Source: Rana temporaria (Eukaryota; Chordata; Amphibia; Anura; Ranidae). Taken from it: 64,000 bases of DNA. How positions within the stretch are numbered: the first letter of the stretch is position 1; every line of letters starts with the position of its first letter. The stretch is from assembly GCF_905171775.1 (NCBI RefSeq), contig NC_053496.1, positions 180,019,759-180,083,758 of the forward strand, read 5' to 3'. A model generated the notes under the pieces. The model saw only the letters and a list, made by a program, of their open reading frames with translations. It searched no databases and was not told where the DNA came from. Of the stretch, positions 44,776-56,339 are shown piece after piece. Position numbers and translations under genes: made by a program.

Positions 44776-44971
44776 ATTACGAGCAGGCGATCCATTGACA
44801 TCTTCCCACTGGCTCTGCTCAACTGGTTTCGGACCAGTTTTAGGAAAGGGGAGTACAGGGAGCCATACAACATAGCAAGATGTAACCAAAATAAGTAGAC
44901 CCCAAACAATGCTTGACAACGAGATAATTTTCAAGACATACATAGCAAGACAATTCAAATTTTTGGCCTAC

Positions 44972-45246
44972 CTTTTAATGTCGTTAATCTTCCGCCTGCA
45001 GTGCGTCCAGTCCCTCCGTTGTGGTGCGACAGCGTTCACAGCTTCGGCAATAACAAGCCAAATGTTTTTTTTCTCGGCCGGGTTCAAACGCCGCGCCCTG
45101 GTACCGCACAGTTCTGCGTAATAGGGCACAGTATGAGTCACCAGGACTCGGTTCTCCTGTGGCGTCCAGGTTAAATTCTGCTTCCGGCTATCCCGGCTAC
45201 TTTTGCCTCTTCGCCGCGTCATCATGGCTGAGGGAGTTTCAGACAT
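44972..45246 (-). CDS. Myb/SANT-like gene exon 1 (DNA-binding domain)
   Basis: Start at 45246 (MSETPSAMMTRRRGKSS), donor ATTAAAAG|GTAGGC at 44971. Residues about 25-90 form a Myb/SANT-like domain: LTWTPQENRVLVTHTVPYY, RLNPAEKKNIWLVIAEAVNA and DWTHCRRKINDIKR, with the three spaced aromatic/hydrophobic positions W, W and W of trihelix-type Myb folds. This is a DNA-binding module of nuclear adaptors related to Harbinger ORF2 proteins. A longer frame upstream (to 45321) lacks support, so the start just before the basic TRRRGKSSR is preferred. Five exons join in phase to about 400 aa. Confidence 0.75.
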
Positions 45247-45850
45247 ACCTATACACAAAGCAAAACCTCCAGCACCTTGTGATATGAATGGGGCATGTTC
45301 ATATAGCAGTGAATATGACATTTACCCAACATGGAGAGCAGGTGAAGCTTCGGATGCAAGCCAAGTTGCCAAAATCATGAGGTCAGATGCTTGGATCGGA
45401 CAGTTATTTTCAGTTCTTCATCAATTATCCCCATTATGAGGGAAAACAAACCTTAACGCCTGAACCCAGTTTTACAAATCTGGCTTTGTGTTAGTAAAAT
45501 TGTACTCATGGTTGCAACTATTTTAGGGGTCCATTTATAAAATATTCAACGGACGAATGTCACAAGCATCCTCCCAGTTGTCACGAATTCTGACCGTATT
45601 TTGCTCGAAGTGGAAAGAAAATCTCAACCAACTATTTTTAATTCTTATGCACTAGCATTCGTAAATAGATAGGAAAGTATATCACATTTAAATATTTTTT
45701 ACATTTCTTAAGTTGCTGTCTAGTTTCTGGTCTAGGCTAAAATGTTGTATAAAAGAAAAAGAAAAAAAAAAAAAAGAAAGCCCTGAATGCAGCAAGCCGT
45801 CACAACCCGACAGTCACTAAAGTAAAAGCAACCTCAGTCCGCCTTCTTCC
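45247..45850. other. Upstream region of the Myb/SANT gene
   Basis: No coding signal; an A-rich run at 45757-45780. The promoter cannot be placed. Confidence 0.3.
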
Positions 45851-47080
45851 AGGTCACATTTCCGACGCATTTTGCTTTCTCCTGGCTTCATACTGTATAT
45901 ATTGAGCTAGGACGGGCTCTTCCCAATGCCTGCACCCAATTGGGATGCATAGGGGCCTGGAAAAGCTCCCACCTGTTTTTTGGTATAGCCAAGGAGCAAG
46001 GAGTACAGAGGCGGGTTTTACAGAGTGATCACTGTGATAGCCTGTTATTGACCATCTGTCATGGATATACAATAGTCTGGCAGCTTACCTGTCTCCATCT
46101 GTCCATTAGAGACCAGACTCTGTTCTGTTACCTTCCTATTTCCTCTCCTTCCTGTATGGCCCCACATAGGTCATCCCAGGAAGTCTATATTAACTGTTGC
46201 ACTACAGGCCTGCAGTGCTGTTCAACCATGTTGTTAGCTTTAGTTCCTGTCTGCAGTGTGCTACGATTATCTTCCTGTGTACCGTTTTTGGCTCGTCCCT
46301 GACTTCTCCTGTTTCCCTGTGATCCTGACCTTTTGCCTGTCCCTCGGTTACCCTTGTCTGCCTGTTGCCCTGACCTCGGCTTACCCATCAGTACCGCTTG
46401 TCCTGCTTGCTGCTTCCCCTCTCTCCCTGCAGAGCGTGACCTAGGGGATCCCAGGGGTCGCGACCTGGATCCAGCTGCGGCGAAGGACATCCTCACCACT
46501 AGAGGCTCTGGTGAACACAAAGCTGGGTCTTAGGCCGCGTACACACGATCGGTTAAACCGATGCGAACGGTCTGATGGACCGTTTATCGGTCCAAACCGA
46601 TCGTGTGTGGGCGCCATCGGTTATTTATCCATCGGTTAAAAAAAGGCCAACTTGTTTTAAATTTAACCGATGAAAAAAAAAAAAAAAAAACGATCAATAG
46701 TAGGCACGACCATCGGTTAAAAAGCCACGCATGCTCAGAATCAAGTCGACGCATGCTTGGAAGAATTGAACTTCGTTTTTTTCAGCACATCGTTGTGTTT
46801 TACGTCACCGCGTTCTGACACGATTGTTTTTTTTATGGTGTGTAGGCGCGACTGACCATCAGTCAGCTTCATCGGTTAACCGATGAAAACGGTCCATCAG
46901 ACCGTTTTCATCGGATGAACCGATCGTGTGTACAGGGCATCAGACTCTGCGCCCTGGGCGATCTTGGGTTCACGCTTCCTCTCTATCGCAGCAGTCGGCA
47001 ATAGGTTTCACTACCCTGTGGTGCATCCCTGACCCCAACGGGGTCCTGGCCACAGGTGACCTGACACTATCACAGTGATC
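45850..47080. repeat. Unclassified interspersed element split by a MITE
   Basis: CT-rich sequence up to GAACACAAAGCTGGGTCT continues after 46939 with CAGACTCTGCGCCCTGGGCG, showing one older element interrupted by 46533-46939. It includes GATCCCAGGGGTCGCGACC. It looks like an LTR or its internal part, but termini and enzyme frames are absent. Confidence 0.4.
46533..46939. mobile_element. Harbinger-like MITE (GATCGGTTTAACCGATG family)
   Basis: GGCCGCGTACACACGATCGG to CCGATCGTGTGTACAGGGCA; target TTA at left, TCA at right (one base changed). Internal CATCGGTTAA / TTAACCGATG palindromes as in 12752-13070. Confidence 0.85.
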
Positions 47081-47099
47081 TGGAGCTGACCCTACCATC

Positions 47100-47900
47100 T
47101 TGCAGTCATTAGTACGAGATCTGGATCAGTCAGTGTCAACCTGGTCACTTTGCTGGGAATGTGCTACAAGTATAACACAGGTGCACATATATGCAGTGCC
47201 TTGGAGGAAGGCCCACCTCCACATATACGTTTGACGCTGCTGGATCAAAGTGAGAATCAAACAAAACAATAGATTTTTTTTCCCTGATGGGTGCGTTTTA
47301 AAATTACGTTGATTGGTGGACCACCAGTGATGGTCGAAAGTCACATTAGCATAAGTCGAGAGGTTATTCCCATGGAAAATGGGGAATGGAAAGAGCTTTC
47401 ATTTGCCAAAGACTAGAAATCAAACAACATTCCATTTACCCAGATTAATAAGATACACACTTGAACACATATGTAAAGCAACTGTACCATTTCGGTTGTT
47501 TGAATATTCTTTGCCAACCTCGTTATTTGGTCAGTCGAGGTAGATCAGTCAAAAAGGCTTATTCATGACACATCGGAGGTTAAGAACATTGACCTAAGTT
47601 ACGAATGATCTCGTCCACTGATGGACAACAGCCGTGGTAATAAATGGACACAAGAGGCACGAACATTCGCCCACCATATAAAGTCTTCTCATAAAATGAT
47701 GTCATGTATTTTGGGCGAACGTGTGGATGAATGTTCTTGAGAAAAGTTCATAAACATTGCATGTAGTGCTTGCCAAAAAGGACCTTTTAGTTTGGGCATG
47801 CAAGAACATTTGTTGATCAGTTCGAAATACTAGCAACAACTTACAAAGCCATCCACAACGCTGCCCCCATCTATGTCCATAACCTGGTCTAAAAATTGTA
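47100..47900. other. No recognised feature
   Basis: A/T-balanced sequence with short open frames only; no splice-supported exon or repeat ends found. Confidence 0.3.
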
Positions 47901-47919
47901 ACCAAACTGCTCTCTTAGG

Positions 47920-48660
47920 TCCTCCCAAGACCCCCTGCTCTCTAGCTCCCTCCTCACGCCCCCCCCTGCTCTCTAGCTCCCTCCTCGCGTCCTCCCAAGA
48001 CCTCCTGCTCTCCAGCTCCCTCATCGCGTTCTCCAAAGACCTCCTGCTCTCTAGCTCCCTCATCACGTACTCCCACTCTCTAGCTCCCTCAGTGGTCCTC
48101 CCAAGACCTCCTGCTCTCTAGCTCCCTCACCACGTCCTCCCAAGACCCCAAGACCCCCTGCTCTCTAGCTCCCTCCTCGCGTCCTCCCAAGACCTCCTGC
48201 TCTCCAGCTCCCTCCTTGCGTCCTCCCAAGACCTCCCACTCTCTAGCTCCCTCATCGCATCCTCCCAAGACCTCCCTCTCTCTAGCTCCCTCATCGCATC
48301 CTCCCAAGACCTCCCGCTCTCTAGGTCCCTCATTGCGTCCTCCCAAGACCTCCCTCTCTCTAACTCACTCATTGCGTCCTCCCAAGACCCCCCCGCTCTA
48401 GCTCCCTCATCGCGTCCTCCCAAGACCTCCCGCTCTCTAGGTCCCTCATTGCGTCCTCCCAAGACCTCCCTCTCTCTAACTCCCTCATTGGGTCCTCCCA
48501 AGACCTCCCGCGCTCTAGCTCCCTCATCGAGTCCCCCCAAGACCTCCCGCTCTTTAGCTCCCTCATCGCATCATCCCAAGACCTCCCGCTCTCAAGCTCC
48601 CTCATCGCGTCCTCCCAAGACCTCCTGCTCTCTCATCGCGTCCTCCCAAGACCTCAGCCA
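47920..48660. repeat. 39-bp minisatellite
   Basis: About 19 copies of CCTCCCAAGACCTCCCGCTC plus TCTAGCTCCCTCATCGCGT. The 39-bp period leaves long open frames on both strands with a 13-residue repeat; treated as non-coding. Confidence 0.95.
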
Positions 48661-48664
48661 GCGA

Positions 48665-49570
48665 GCACACGAAGAACCCTAGCTACGTGTGGTGTTGGTT
48701 TAAACAGCCCTGAAATAGAGTGGCCAGTGAGTTGTTTTCTGGTTCCCTATCAGTGTTCCCCTGGCCAACGTCCCCCCACCTCTGTAGGAGGACTGTCTGG
48801 GGAGAGGTACCCAATCCCCCCCCCCCCCCGTAGGTGTGCAGTAGGCCTCGGTTACCCCCTTATGTGTCTCACTGTCTGTTGTCCTCTGTGTGAGTCTGGA
48901 AGTTGGTCGGGTCTTGGTCAAAGCTGGTTGGGTAAATGTGTATAGGCATATGACAACAGGTGAAGACAACTCAAGTTTTCCCTAGTGAACACAACTGCTT
49001 GCATAACATGTCAAACATGCCTACGTGATGACCAGCCACTTCATAGATTGTAGTCGTTTTATCCTGGTCAATTCTGGAGCGTTTTTTACTTTTTTTGTTC
49101 ACACAGAGCCCCCGGAGAATGAAATGGTGGTAGTTGCAAATGTTTGTGTCACACGAAATTAGCGCACATGATCATCAAAACATCAAAGTAAATTTTAGGG
49201 CAACCAAAACACAATATTCCGTATTTTTATTTTTTTTGTTAAATTCATAAAAAAGATGAAGTTGCGTCAAGTAAAAATAGATACCAAAACACATCAAGCC
49301 TTAAAACTCTGAACCTACCTACTAAATAACACTGCTCACATTTCTCAGAATACAGTATAATTTGACACATGAGGGACCAATACGTTAATTGTTTTCAAAC
49401 ATAAACCAAGAGCAAATCGCCTAAATGAGCGATACCAAAATTTGATTTTGCGCCAACCAATCCATACGGTACATTCAAACTAACATTTGTTTTGCAGGTT
49501 ATCCAGTATTGACATAAAATGCAAAAAAACTTTAGATTTGCGCTACATTCAACCTTAAAACGACTTTATA
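48665..49570. other. No recognised feature
   Basis: Includes a C-run at 48819-48829 and A/T-rich sequence from 49020; nothing codes convincingly. Confidence 0.3.
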
Positions 49571-49574
49571 CAGT

Positions 49575-49865
49575 CAGTGGCGTAGCTTGGGTTATCAGCG
49601 CCTGGGGCGAGGTAAGTAATTTGACCCCCCTGACCCATGGACTTACCCCATTTTCAGCTAGCTCCAGTCTGGTCATATGATCCACTGTGTGAGACAGCGG
49701 TGGCTGTAGGGTAGAGAGCGTGCTTGATAATGACTGGAGTGGTGACATCATGCAGATGTCCCATCTCTTGTTGGCGCTCCCTCCTCTCCACACTCGTGAC
49801 ATCGCCCCTCTAAATTTTGCACCCGGGGCGGTGGCCCCCCTTGCACCCCCCACGCTACGCCACTG
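49575..49865. mobile_element. hAT element CAGTGGCGTAGC, 291 bp
   Basis: Ends CAGTGGCGTAGC and GCTACGCCACTG, exact 8-bp TATACAGT at 49567-49574 and 49866-49873. Interior carries GGGGCGG/CCGCCCC-type blocks. Confidence 0.94.
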
Positions 49866-49873
49866 TATACAGT

Positions 49874-50695
49874 AAATGCCACCAAGAACATTCAATTTGT
49901 ACAGGCGTAATTCATATAGCTACGGTTATGATCAACCCGATGCCTAGGTCAGGAGCTGGCAAGAGTTTCTTCTGCCTTTAGCAGTCTCCATTCCCTTAAC
50001 CACTTTGCAGCTTACGCTATAGACAACAAACTCCTCCCTAGACATCCTACCGTGTGCGCACATCGAGCACACTCTGTGACTGCTGTGTACCTTGGACTCA
50101 GCAGATCACAGGGTGAAGGGCCAATCACAGCGACTATTTACCATGTGATTATCTGTGTCCAATCACATGTAAACAGACTTGTCATTTATTGGCTCTCCTT
50201 TCCTCACATAGAGACAGCGAGTACATTTTATTACACGGATAATCAGTGCCCTGATCATTAGTGCAGACTCATCAGCGGCCATCAGTGGGGCGCCCTAGGT
50301 GCAGAGCTCAGGGGCCAGTGTGCAGTAAAGAGGAGTGCACTACGTACAGACTTTTTTCTTTTTTTTTTATTGAATAGGTTTTTTAATTTTGGAATTTGTA
50401 CATGCTCAACATGGCAGTGTCTATTGTCCTTTCCGTTATTTTGACAATAGTTTATTAGTCTCAAAAATGGCCAGGATTGAAGAATAAGATTCCCCCATCC
50501 TCACTTCAGTAGGGTTCAATGCAAAGTTTGTAAACTTCAAAACAAGATTCTGAAATGGTTTGCAAACTGAACCCAATCACATTTAACCTTCCTTACTTAG
50601 GGCCGCCCATTCAGTAACAAAAGACCACATGCTGCCCTTGGGTGTCATCCGGGCATGGACGTATAATGTCTCCAACTCATCAGTTAGAATCACAA
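49874..50695. other. No recognised feature
   Basis: Single-copy-looking sequence upstream of the 73-bp array; a T-run at 50352-50370. Confidence 0.3.
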
Positions 50696-50699
50696 TGTT

Positions 50700-52110
50700 A
50701 TATTGAGGAATGGAGATGGACCTTTCATATGGTGTACAGTATCTCCTCCTCATTTGTTGGGAACATGACATTATATTGAGGAATGAAGATGGACCTTTCA
50801 TATGGTGTACAGTATCTCCTCCTCATTTGTTGGGAACATGACGTTATATTGAGGAATGGAGATGGACCTTTCATATGGTGTACAGTATCTCCTCCTCATT
50901 TGTTGGGAACATGACATTATATTGAGGAATGAAGATGGACCTTTCATATGGTGTACAGTATCTCCTCCTCATTTTTGGAGAACATGTTATATTGAGGAAT
51001 GGAGATGGACCTTTCATATGGTGTACAGTATCTCCTCCTCATTTGTTGGGAACATGACGTTATATTGAGGAATGGAGATGGAGCTTTTATATGGTGTACA
51101 GTATCTCCTCCTCATTTTTGGAGAACATGACGTTATATTGAGGAATGGAGATGGACCTTTCATATGGTGTACAGTATATCCTCCTCATTTGTTGGGAACA
51201 TGACATTATATTGAGGAATGAAGATGGACCTTTCATATGGTGTACAGTATCTCCTCCTCATTTGTTGGGAACATGACGTTATATTGAGGAATGGAGATGG
51301 ACCTTTCATATGGTGTACAGTATCTCCTCCTCATTTGTTGGGAACATGACATTATATTGAGGAATGAAGATGGACCTTTCATATGGTGTACAGTATCTCC
51401 TCCTCATTTTTGGAGAACATGTTATATTGAGGAATGGAGATGGACCTTTCATATGGTGTACAGTATCTCCTCCTCATTTGTTGGGAACATGACGTTATAT
51501 TGAGGAATGGAGATGGAGCTTTTATATGGTGTACAGTATCTCCTCCTCATTTTTGGAGAACATGACGTTATATTGAGGAATGGAGATGGACCTTTCATAT
51601 GGTGTACAGTATATCCTCCTCATTTGTTGGGAACATGACATTATATTGAGGAATGAAGATGGACCTTTCATATGGTGTACAGTATCTCCTCCTCATTTGT
51701 TGGGAACATGACGTTATATTGAGGAATGGAGATGGACCTTTCATATGGTGTACAGTATCTCCTCCCTTATTTGTTGGGAACATGACATTATATTGAGGAA
51801 TGAAGATGGACCTTTCATATGGTGTACAGTATCTCCTCCTCATTTTTGGAGAACATGTTATATTGAGGAATGGAGATGGACCTTTCATATGGTGTACAGT
51901 ATCTCCTCCTCATTTGTTGGGAACATGACGTTATATTGAGGAATGGAGATGGAGCTTTTATATGGTGTACAGTATCTCCTCCTCATTTTTGGAGAACATG
52001 ACGTTATATTGAGGAATGGGGATGGACCTTTCATATGGTGTACAGTATATCCTCCTCATTTTTGGAGAACATGATGTTATATTGAGGAATGGAGATGGTC
52101 CTTTCATATG
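50700..52110. repeat. 73-bp satellite with a 435-bp higher-order repeat
   Basis: Monomer GAGGAATGGAGATGGACCTT ... TCTCCTCCTCATTTGTTGGG, 73 bp (70 bp in the variant lacking GACG). Monomer starts at 50705, 50778, 50851, 50924, 50994, 51067, 51140, 51213, 51286 show spacings 73,73,73,70,73,73,73,73. The six-monomer block 50851-51285 recurs at 51286-51720 and again from 51721. Confidence 0.96.
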
Positions 52111-52444
52111 GCCTTCTTTATGTCTGTCTGTCCACCTGCAAGGTGATTAATGTGGCCAGTCTCTGGGTGGAGACCAAACCTGATTTAAGCCAGCAAGCCT
52201 GAAATCTCAGTATCTCCTCCTCATTTGTTGGGAACATGACAATGACGTTCTATTGAGGAATGGAGATGGCCAAATTGGGTCTCTCCCTTCATCTGGATCA
52301 ATTGACTCTTTGCAATATTTTTTGTATTTAGGTGAACATTATATATATATCAACCTATGTAACTATTTAAAAGTGTATACTTTATACTCGTAGAAGTAAA
52401 GAAAAAAAAAAAAACTGTTTCTGTATTTAGTGTTTATTACTTAC

Positions 52445-52583
52445 TTGTGTTGATATGTAGAGAAGATTCCTCCGGTCTACTTTCCATAATCATCTCCCCC
52501 TCCTCCATAGACTGCTGATTTCCATTCAATGTTGTCTCTTCTTCGTGTTTATGTTCAACTTTGATGTCTTTCCGTTCTTCATT
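52445..52583 (-). CDS. ZNF-B second acidic exon
   Basis: Acceptor TGAATTTAG before 52583, donor AACACAA|GTAAGT at 52444. Reads NEERKDIKVEHKHEEETTLN, NQQSMEEGEMIM and EESSLHINT, ending with one leftover base (A). Same module as 8426-8567. It must be followed by an exon entering with two bases (GT-GGA), as the finger exons do; the nearest on this strand is 22704. Confidence 0.82.
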
Positions 52584-52688
52584 CTAAATTCAAGAGATGA
52601 TGCAATATAACATCTAGAAACACTGCTACATAGAAGAATGTCCTCTAATAGAATTATTTTTGAGTTATTTTTGCCCAGTCCCACCTAC

Positions 52689-52838
52689 CTGATCATTCTC
52701 TGTACAGTGGAGATCTTCCTGTGTAGAATTCCTGGACAACAGAGGACCACCCTCGTCCATAGACTGCTGATCTCCACTGACAAAAGTATCTTCTTTTTCC
52801 ACTTTAATCTCAGCTTTGACGTCTTTTGGTTCTTCACC
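52689..52838 (-). CDS. ZNF-B first acidic exon
   Basis: Acceptor TTTGGGATTAG before 52838, donor GATCAG|GTAGGT at 52688, 50 codons in phase 0. Reads GEEPKDVKAEIKVEKEDTFV, GDQQSMDEGG and SRNSTQEDLHCTENDQ; the end repeats the STQED motif of the linker module, so it is a hybrid of acidic and linker modules typical of frog KRAB-ZNF genes. Confidence 0.85.
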
Positions 52839-52938
52839 CTAATCCCAAAAAGAAGATAGAATACATTCATAAAACAAAACACAAGGAGGTTACATAATAG
52901 AATATCATTATTAAGAGTATATGCTCAGCCCCACCTAC

Positions 52939-53036
52939 CTGATGATGGTGAGGGATGGTGTGACCTTCCTGTGTGGAATTCCGGGAATACAGAGGACGGG
53001 AACATCTCTCTGGTGGGTTCCCATTACTGGATCCAT
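52939..53036 (-). CDS. ZNF-B linker exon, single copy
   Basis: Acceptor TTTCATACAG before 53036, donor CATCAG|GTAGGT at 52938. One 34-residue module: GSSNGNPPERCSRPLYSRNS then TQEGHTIPHHHQ. Same phases (2 bases in, phase 0 out) as the twelve-unit exon of ZNF-A, and the best in-window picture of its ancestral state. Confidence 0.88.
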
Positions 53037-53154
53037 CTGTATGAAACACACACACTGACTGAATACATTGTTTCTATGTGTTTATCAGATGATGGGGGGG
53101 GTCTAGGTGGAGCCTCCGTACTGCTCTCTCCTTTACAATAAAGTCTCCTCTTAC

Positions 53155-53188
53155 CCGGTGATGTGAGGGGCGGCTGATTCTCCATCAT
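53155..53188 (-). CDS. ZNF-B KRAB tail, possible new start codon
   Basis: MMENQPPLTSP plus one base to the donor CCGG|GTAAGAG at 53154. Only the last 11 codons of the KRAB exon survive. The conserved tandem ATG (53186-53188) could serve as a start, giving a KRAB-less protein. With 52939, 52689, 52445 and 21170-22704 it would read 651 aa in phase. Confidence 0.55.
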
Positions 53189-53289
53189 GACCTACAAAGA
53201 GGCACCGTGATGGCCCTGGGTGATGTCCCGTGAAGATAGATGTTGGGTGTGAATGGATCACCAGATATTTTCTTCACTACTGTATAATC
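53189..53289 (-). pseudogene. ZNF-B fused remnant of the DYTVVKK and KRAB exons
   Basis: Acceptor CTTTCTACACAG before 53289, then DYTVVKKISGDPFTP and ITVPLC, after which the sequence jumps to the KRAB tail. A deletion has joined the two exons and removed the intron, the LLTGE helix and the KRAB core (CQDVTVYFSMEEW). The fused frame hits TGA within four codons. Remnants of first-exon donors (GTGAGGAGGATTCTG) at about 53330 and GTGAGGAAGATTCTG at about 53405 have lost their coding part. Confidence 0.75.
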
Positions 53290-53419
53290 CTGTGTAGAAA
53301 GTGAACGTAACAAATATCACTACAGACTTCCCAGAATCCTCCTCACCTCTACAGTCAGGTTTGTGCTATTATTTCAGAGATGAGTGATGTCATGTGGCCC
53401 TCACAGAATCTTCCTCACC

Positions 53420-53935
53420 CCCTCAAGACCTATACAGGACCCTCTTGAGAATTATCTGGCCTGTACTGGGATGAAGAAGGTCGGCACAAAGTTCCTCCAT
53501 ATACTATACAACAGACCTTGTAGAAAGAAAACCTGGGACTCTCTTTAAAACACAACCCTAATCAAACTTTTTTTTTGGTATGGATTGACTAGAGAAGAGT
53601 TGGAAGCCCTCAAGGAAATGATAGGTAAAGTTTAGGACCCTAAAAGGTTCACCCTCGTCTTTGTTTGCCTGCTACCTTTGCTTGAACAGAAATTCCTGGG
53701 CACTTGGTCCCGACATTGTCTCACCTTGGTGAATAATTTCATACATTTAGGGACTTCACTGATGCTCAGTTACAGTCTTGAAGTCCTGATTAGAGCCATC
53801 TGGAATGGCTCTCCACACTCGTCGGGATCATTTACACTTGCTTCGACTTCAACATGCTTTGTTGATGTGTTTTTGATGCTTCTGTGAAGCTTCATTGAAG
53901 CTTGGCAAATGGCCTGTGCTTGTTGATTTTGTATT
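53420..53935. other. ZNF-B intron 1, left part
   Basis: No repeat termini or exons; T-run at 53570. Confidence 0.3.
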
Positions 53936-53939
53936 TGTT

Positions 53940-54300
53940 TTAAAGGGTCCCAGTAGATCCCCAGCTCATTTGTACCCTCATTCGAGAGATCCCCCAGCTC
54001 ATTAGTACCCTCTTTCTATTCAGTAGATCCCCTGCAAAATAGTATCCCCCAGATCTGCTAATTTCACTGCACAGTAGGAGCCCCCAGCTCCGCCGATTCC
54101 CCCGCACGGTAGGAGCCCCCAGCTCCGCCGATTCTCCCGCACGGTAGGAGCCCCCAGCTCCGCCGATTCCCCCGAACAGTAGGAGCCCCCCAGCTCCGCC
54201 GATTCCCCCGCACAGTAGGAGCCCCCAGCTCCGCCGATTCTCCCGCACAGTAGAAGCCCCCAGCTCCGCCGATTCTCCCGCACAGTAGGAGCCCCCAGCT
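53940..54300. repeat. 35-bp minisatellite and flanking half-copies
   Basis: Seven copies of AGTAGGAGCCCCCAGCTCCG plus CCGATTCTCCCGCAC between 54065 and 54300, with looser CCCCAGCTCATT units from 53950. Encoded GGAGGLLL-type frames are artefacts. Confidence 0.92.
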
Positions 54301-54894
54301 AATTTTCTGATCGTTCTCTTTCTTTGGTCCCTGCTCACCTCCAACTATATTGCTCCCTTGCTGCGCACCACATGTGACATCATTAGCTTCTCCTGCTTTG
54401 GTCCCCCAGCTCTGCTGATCCTCTGCCACTCAGTCCTCTCTCGCCGGTCCCCTTCTGCTACAGAGTTCTCATGTTGCACAACACGTGTGCAGCCTGTTAG
54501 TTGCTCCACACCAATCCGATCCCCGTTAAACTTCCTGCTGCACACCAGATGTGACGTCTGCAACAGACACTCCCAGAATGTATATACATGAATTGGAAGT
54601 GACTGCCGGTGACGTCTTTCTGGTTTGCTTGTTAGTTTCCCAGTGCATCTTGGGATATCTCATACCTCCAAAACAAAGCGAAGCTAAAGTTGAATAAAAG
54701 CCCCTCAAAAGCTGTAGGTGCTGCTAGTGAGCGTTGTCATAGACCTCTATGGAGGCTTTGGAGATGCTTTCGGCACCAATAAAGTGACATGGGGTTGGGG
54801 ATTACTGGCTGCTGCCCACCCTTCTGCTGAATTTCTTTGTGCATCCCATAATATATTCCCTTGTCTCTCTAAGTTCAATAAAGAACACAAGAAT
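54301..54894. other. ZNF-B intron 1, middle part
   Basis: No recognised feature. CAGATGTGACGTCTGCAAC near 54550 repeats CACATGTGACATCATTAGC near 54370, suggesting a local duplication. Confidence 0.3.
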
Positions 54895-55210
54895 CTATAA
54901 ACCACAGGCTCTGGATGGACAGTTGGATAAATGGCTCTATATTTAGGATGTATCTGGTCTATAAACCAGAGGCTCTGGATGGACAGTTGGATAAATGGCT
55001 CTATATTTAGGATGTATCTGGTCTATAAACCAGAGGCTCTGGATGGACAGTTGGATAAATGGTTCTATATTTAGGATGTATCCGGTCTATAAACCAGAGG
55101 CTCTGGATGGACAGTTGGATAAATGGCTCTATATTTAGGATGTATCCGGTCTATAAACCAGAGGCTCTGGATGGACAGTTGTATAAATGGCTCTATATTT
55201 AGGATGTGTA
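54895..55210. repeat. 64-bp tandem repeat, five copies
   Basis: CTATAAACCAGAGGCTCTGG ... TTAGGATGTATCYGG, with period exactly 64 (54961, 55025, 55089). Confidence 0.95.
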
Positions 55211-55392
55211 TATAAGCACATATTATTATCCGCACATATTGACAGAACGGTGGCTCAGTAGTTAGCACTATTTGAATGAGTTTGCATGTTCTCCTTGTGG
55301 GTTTCCTCTGGGTGGTCTGGTTTCCTCCCACACCTCAAAGACATGCTAGTAGATTGGCTCCTGTCTACAATTTCCCCGGGGTTGATGTCTTA

Positions 55393-55770
55393 GGCCTCAT
55401 TCACACAGGCGGACTCCGTCTATACGGAGTCCGCCAGCTCAGCGGGAGATCTGTCCGCAGATCTATGCTGAGCCGACAGATGACAAGCTCCTCTCTGCTC
55501 ACTGAGCGGGGAGGGGCTTGTCGGGCACCGCTGTCTCCTATGGAGCGGTCTGATGAAAACGGACAGCATGTCCGTTTTCATCAGATCTTACCCGATCGCC
55601 ATGGACGGATGGGGACATGACCCTCATACGTCTGTTTTTAGCGGATCGGATGTCAGCGGACATGTCTCCGCTGACAACCGACGCTCCATAGGGATGCATG
55701 GAGCGGTCGTTCAGGTCCGCCGTCAAAACTGACAGGCGGACTTGAACGGTCCGTCCGTGTGAATGAGGCC
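55393..55770. mobile_element. Harbinger-like MITE GGCCTCATTCACACAGG, 378 bp
   Basis: Ends are complements (GGCCTCATTCACAC / GTGTGAATGAGGCC), TTA at 55390-55392 and 55771-55773; interior repeats GGACAGCATGTCC and TCCGTC/GACGGA. Confidence 0.93.
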
Positions 55771-55981
55771 TTACTGAGCGAGCCCTGCACTGCAAAAGTT
55801 TTAGTCATCATATAAACACCTGTAATCAACAATAATATTACAGTAGACCTCTCAATAAGTGTGTAGCTGCATCTGCTGGACATAAAAGTCACCACAGCAA
55901 AATGGAGGACAAAAAAAGGACATGATAGTAGTTATTGAGAGTATAAATCAAATATTAATAATAAAGTGATCACCTAACTAC

Positions 55982-56110
55982 CTCTTCTGTTGCCAGTTCC
56001 AGCAAGGTCTCCAACTGTTTGCTCACCCGGAACTTCCTGTCTGTAGCTTACATCACTTCCTTTTTCTACTTAAGATCACTTCCTGTCTGTAGCTTACATC
56101 ACTTCCTGTC
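55982..56110 (-). other. ZNF-B 5' UTR exon and promoter-proximal region
   Basis: Donor CAGAAGAG|GTAGTTAG at 55981; upstream TTGCTGGAACTGGCAAC and repeated GGAAGTGATGTAAGCTAC-type sequence. Matches 11396-11520 of ZNF-A, including several GGAAGT (ETS-like) cores. Start point not determined. Confidence 0.6.
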
Positions 56111-56339
56111 TGAGATTCCTATTGCTTCCTGTGTGCGTGCGTTCCACTCACAATAAGAGACATCACCACCTTATGGTGAATATAAAGTCTGCGGCCTACG
56201 TCGTATTTCAGTACTTTGAAATACCGGTTCTTGTTTCGATCTTCTGTTTTTTTTTTTTGCATAAATTAAGGCCCGTACACGATTTTCAGATCGTTAGTAT
56301 GGTGCTTTTGACAGCTATTAACGTCTGATTTTCTTTTAA

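Noticed and set aside
45203..45439. Plus-strand frame opposite the Myb/SANT start
   Set aside because: Antisense to a domain-bearing exon with a good donor; no similarity of its own.
47838..48682. 13-residue repeat proteins on both strands (EGAREREVLGG; SSHPPKTSLSLAP)
   Set aside because: By-product of the 39-bp minisatellite; no exon signals.
49566..49895. 109-codon minus-strand frame
   Set aside because: Coincides with the non-coding hAT element and its duplications.
53940..54429. Gly/Ala-rich minus-strand frames resembling structural proteins
   Set aside because: 35-bp minisatellite translated in three frames; no start, splice or family support.
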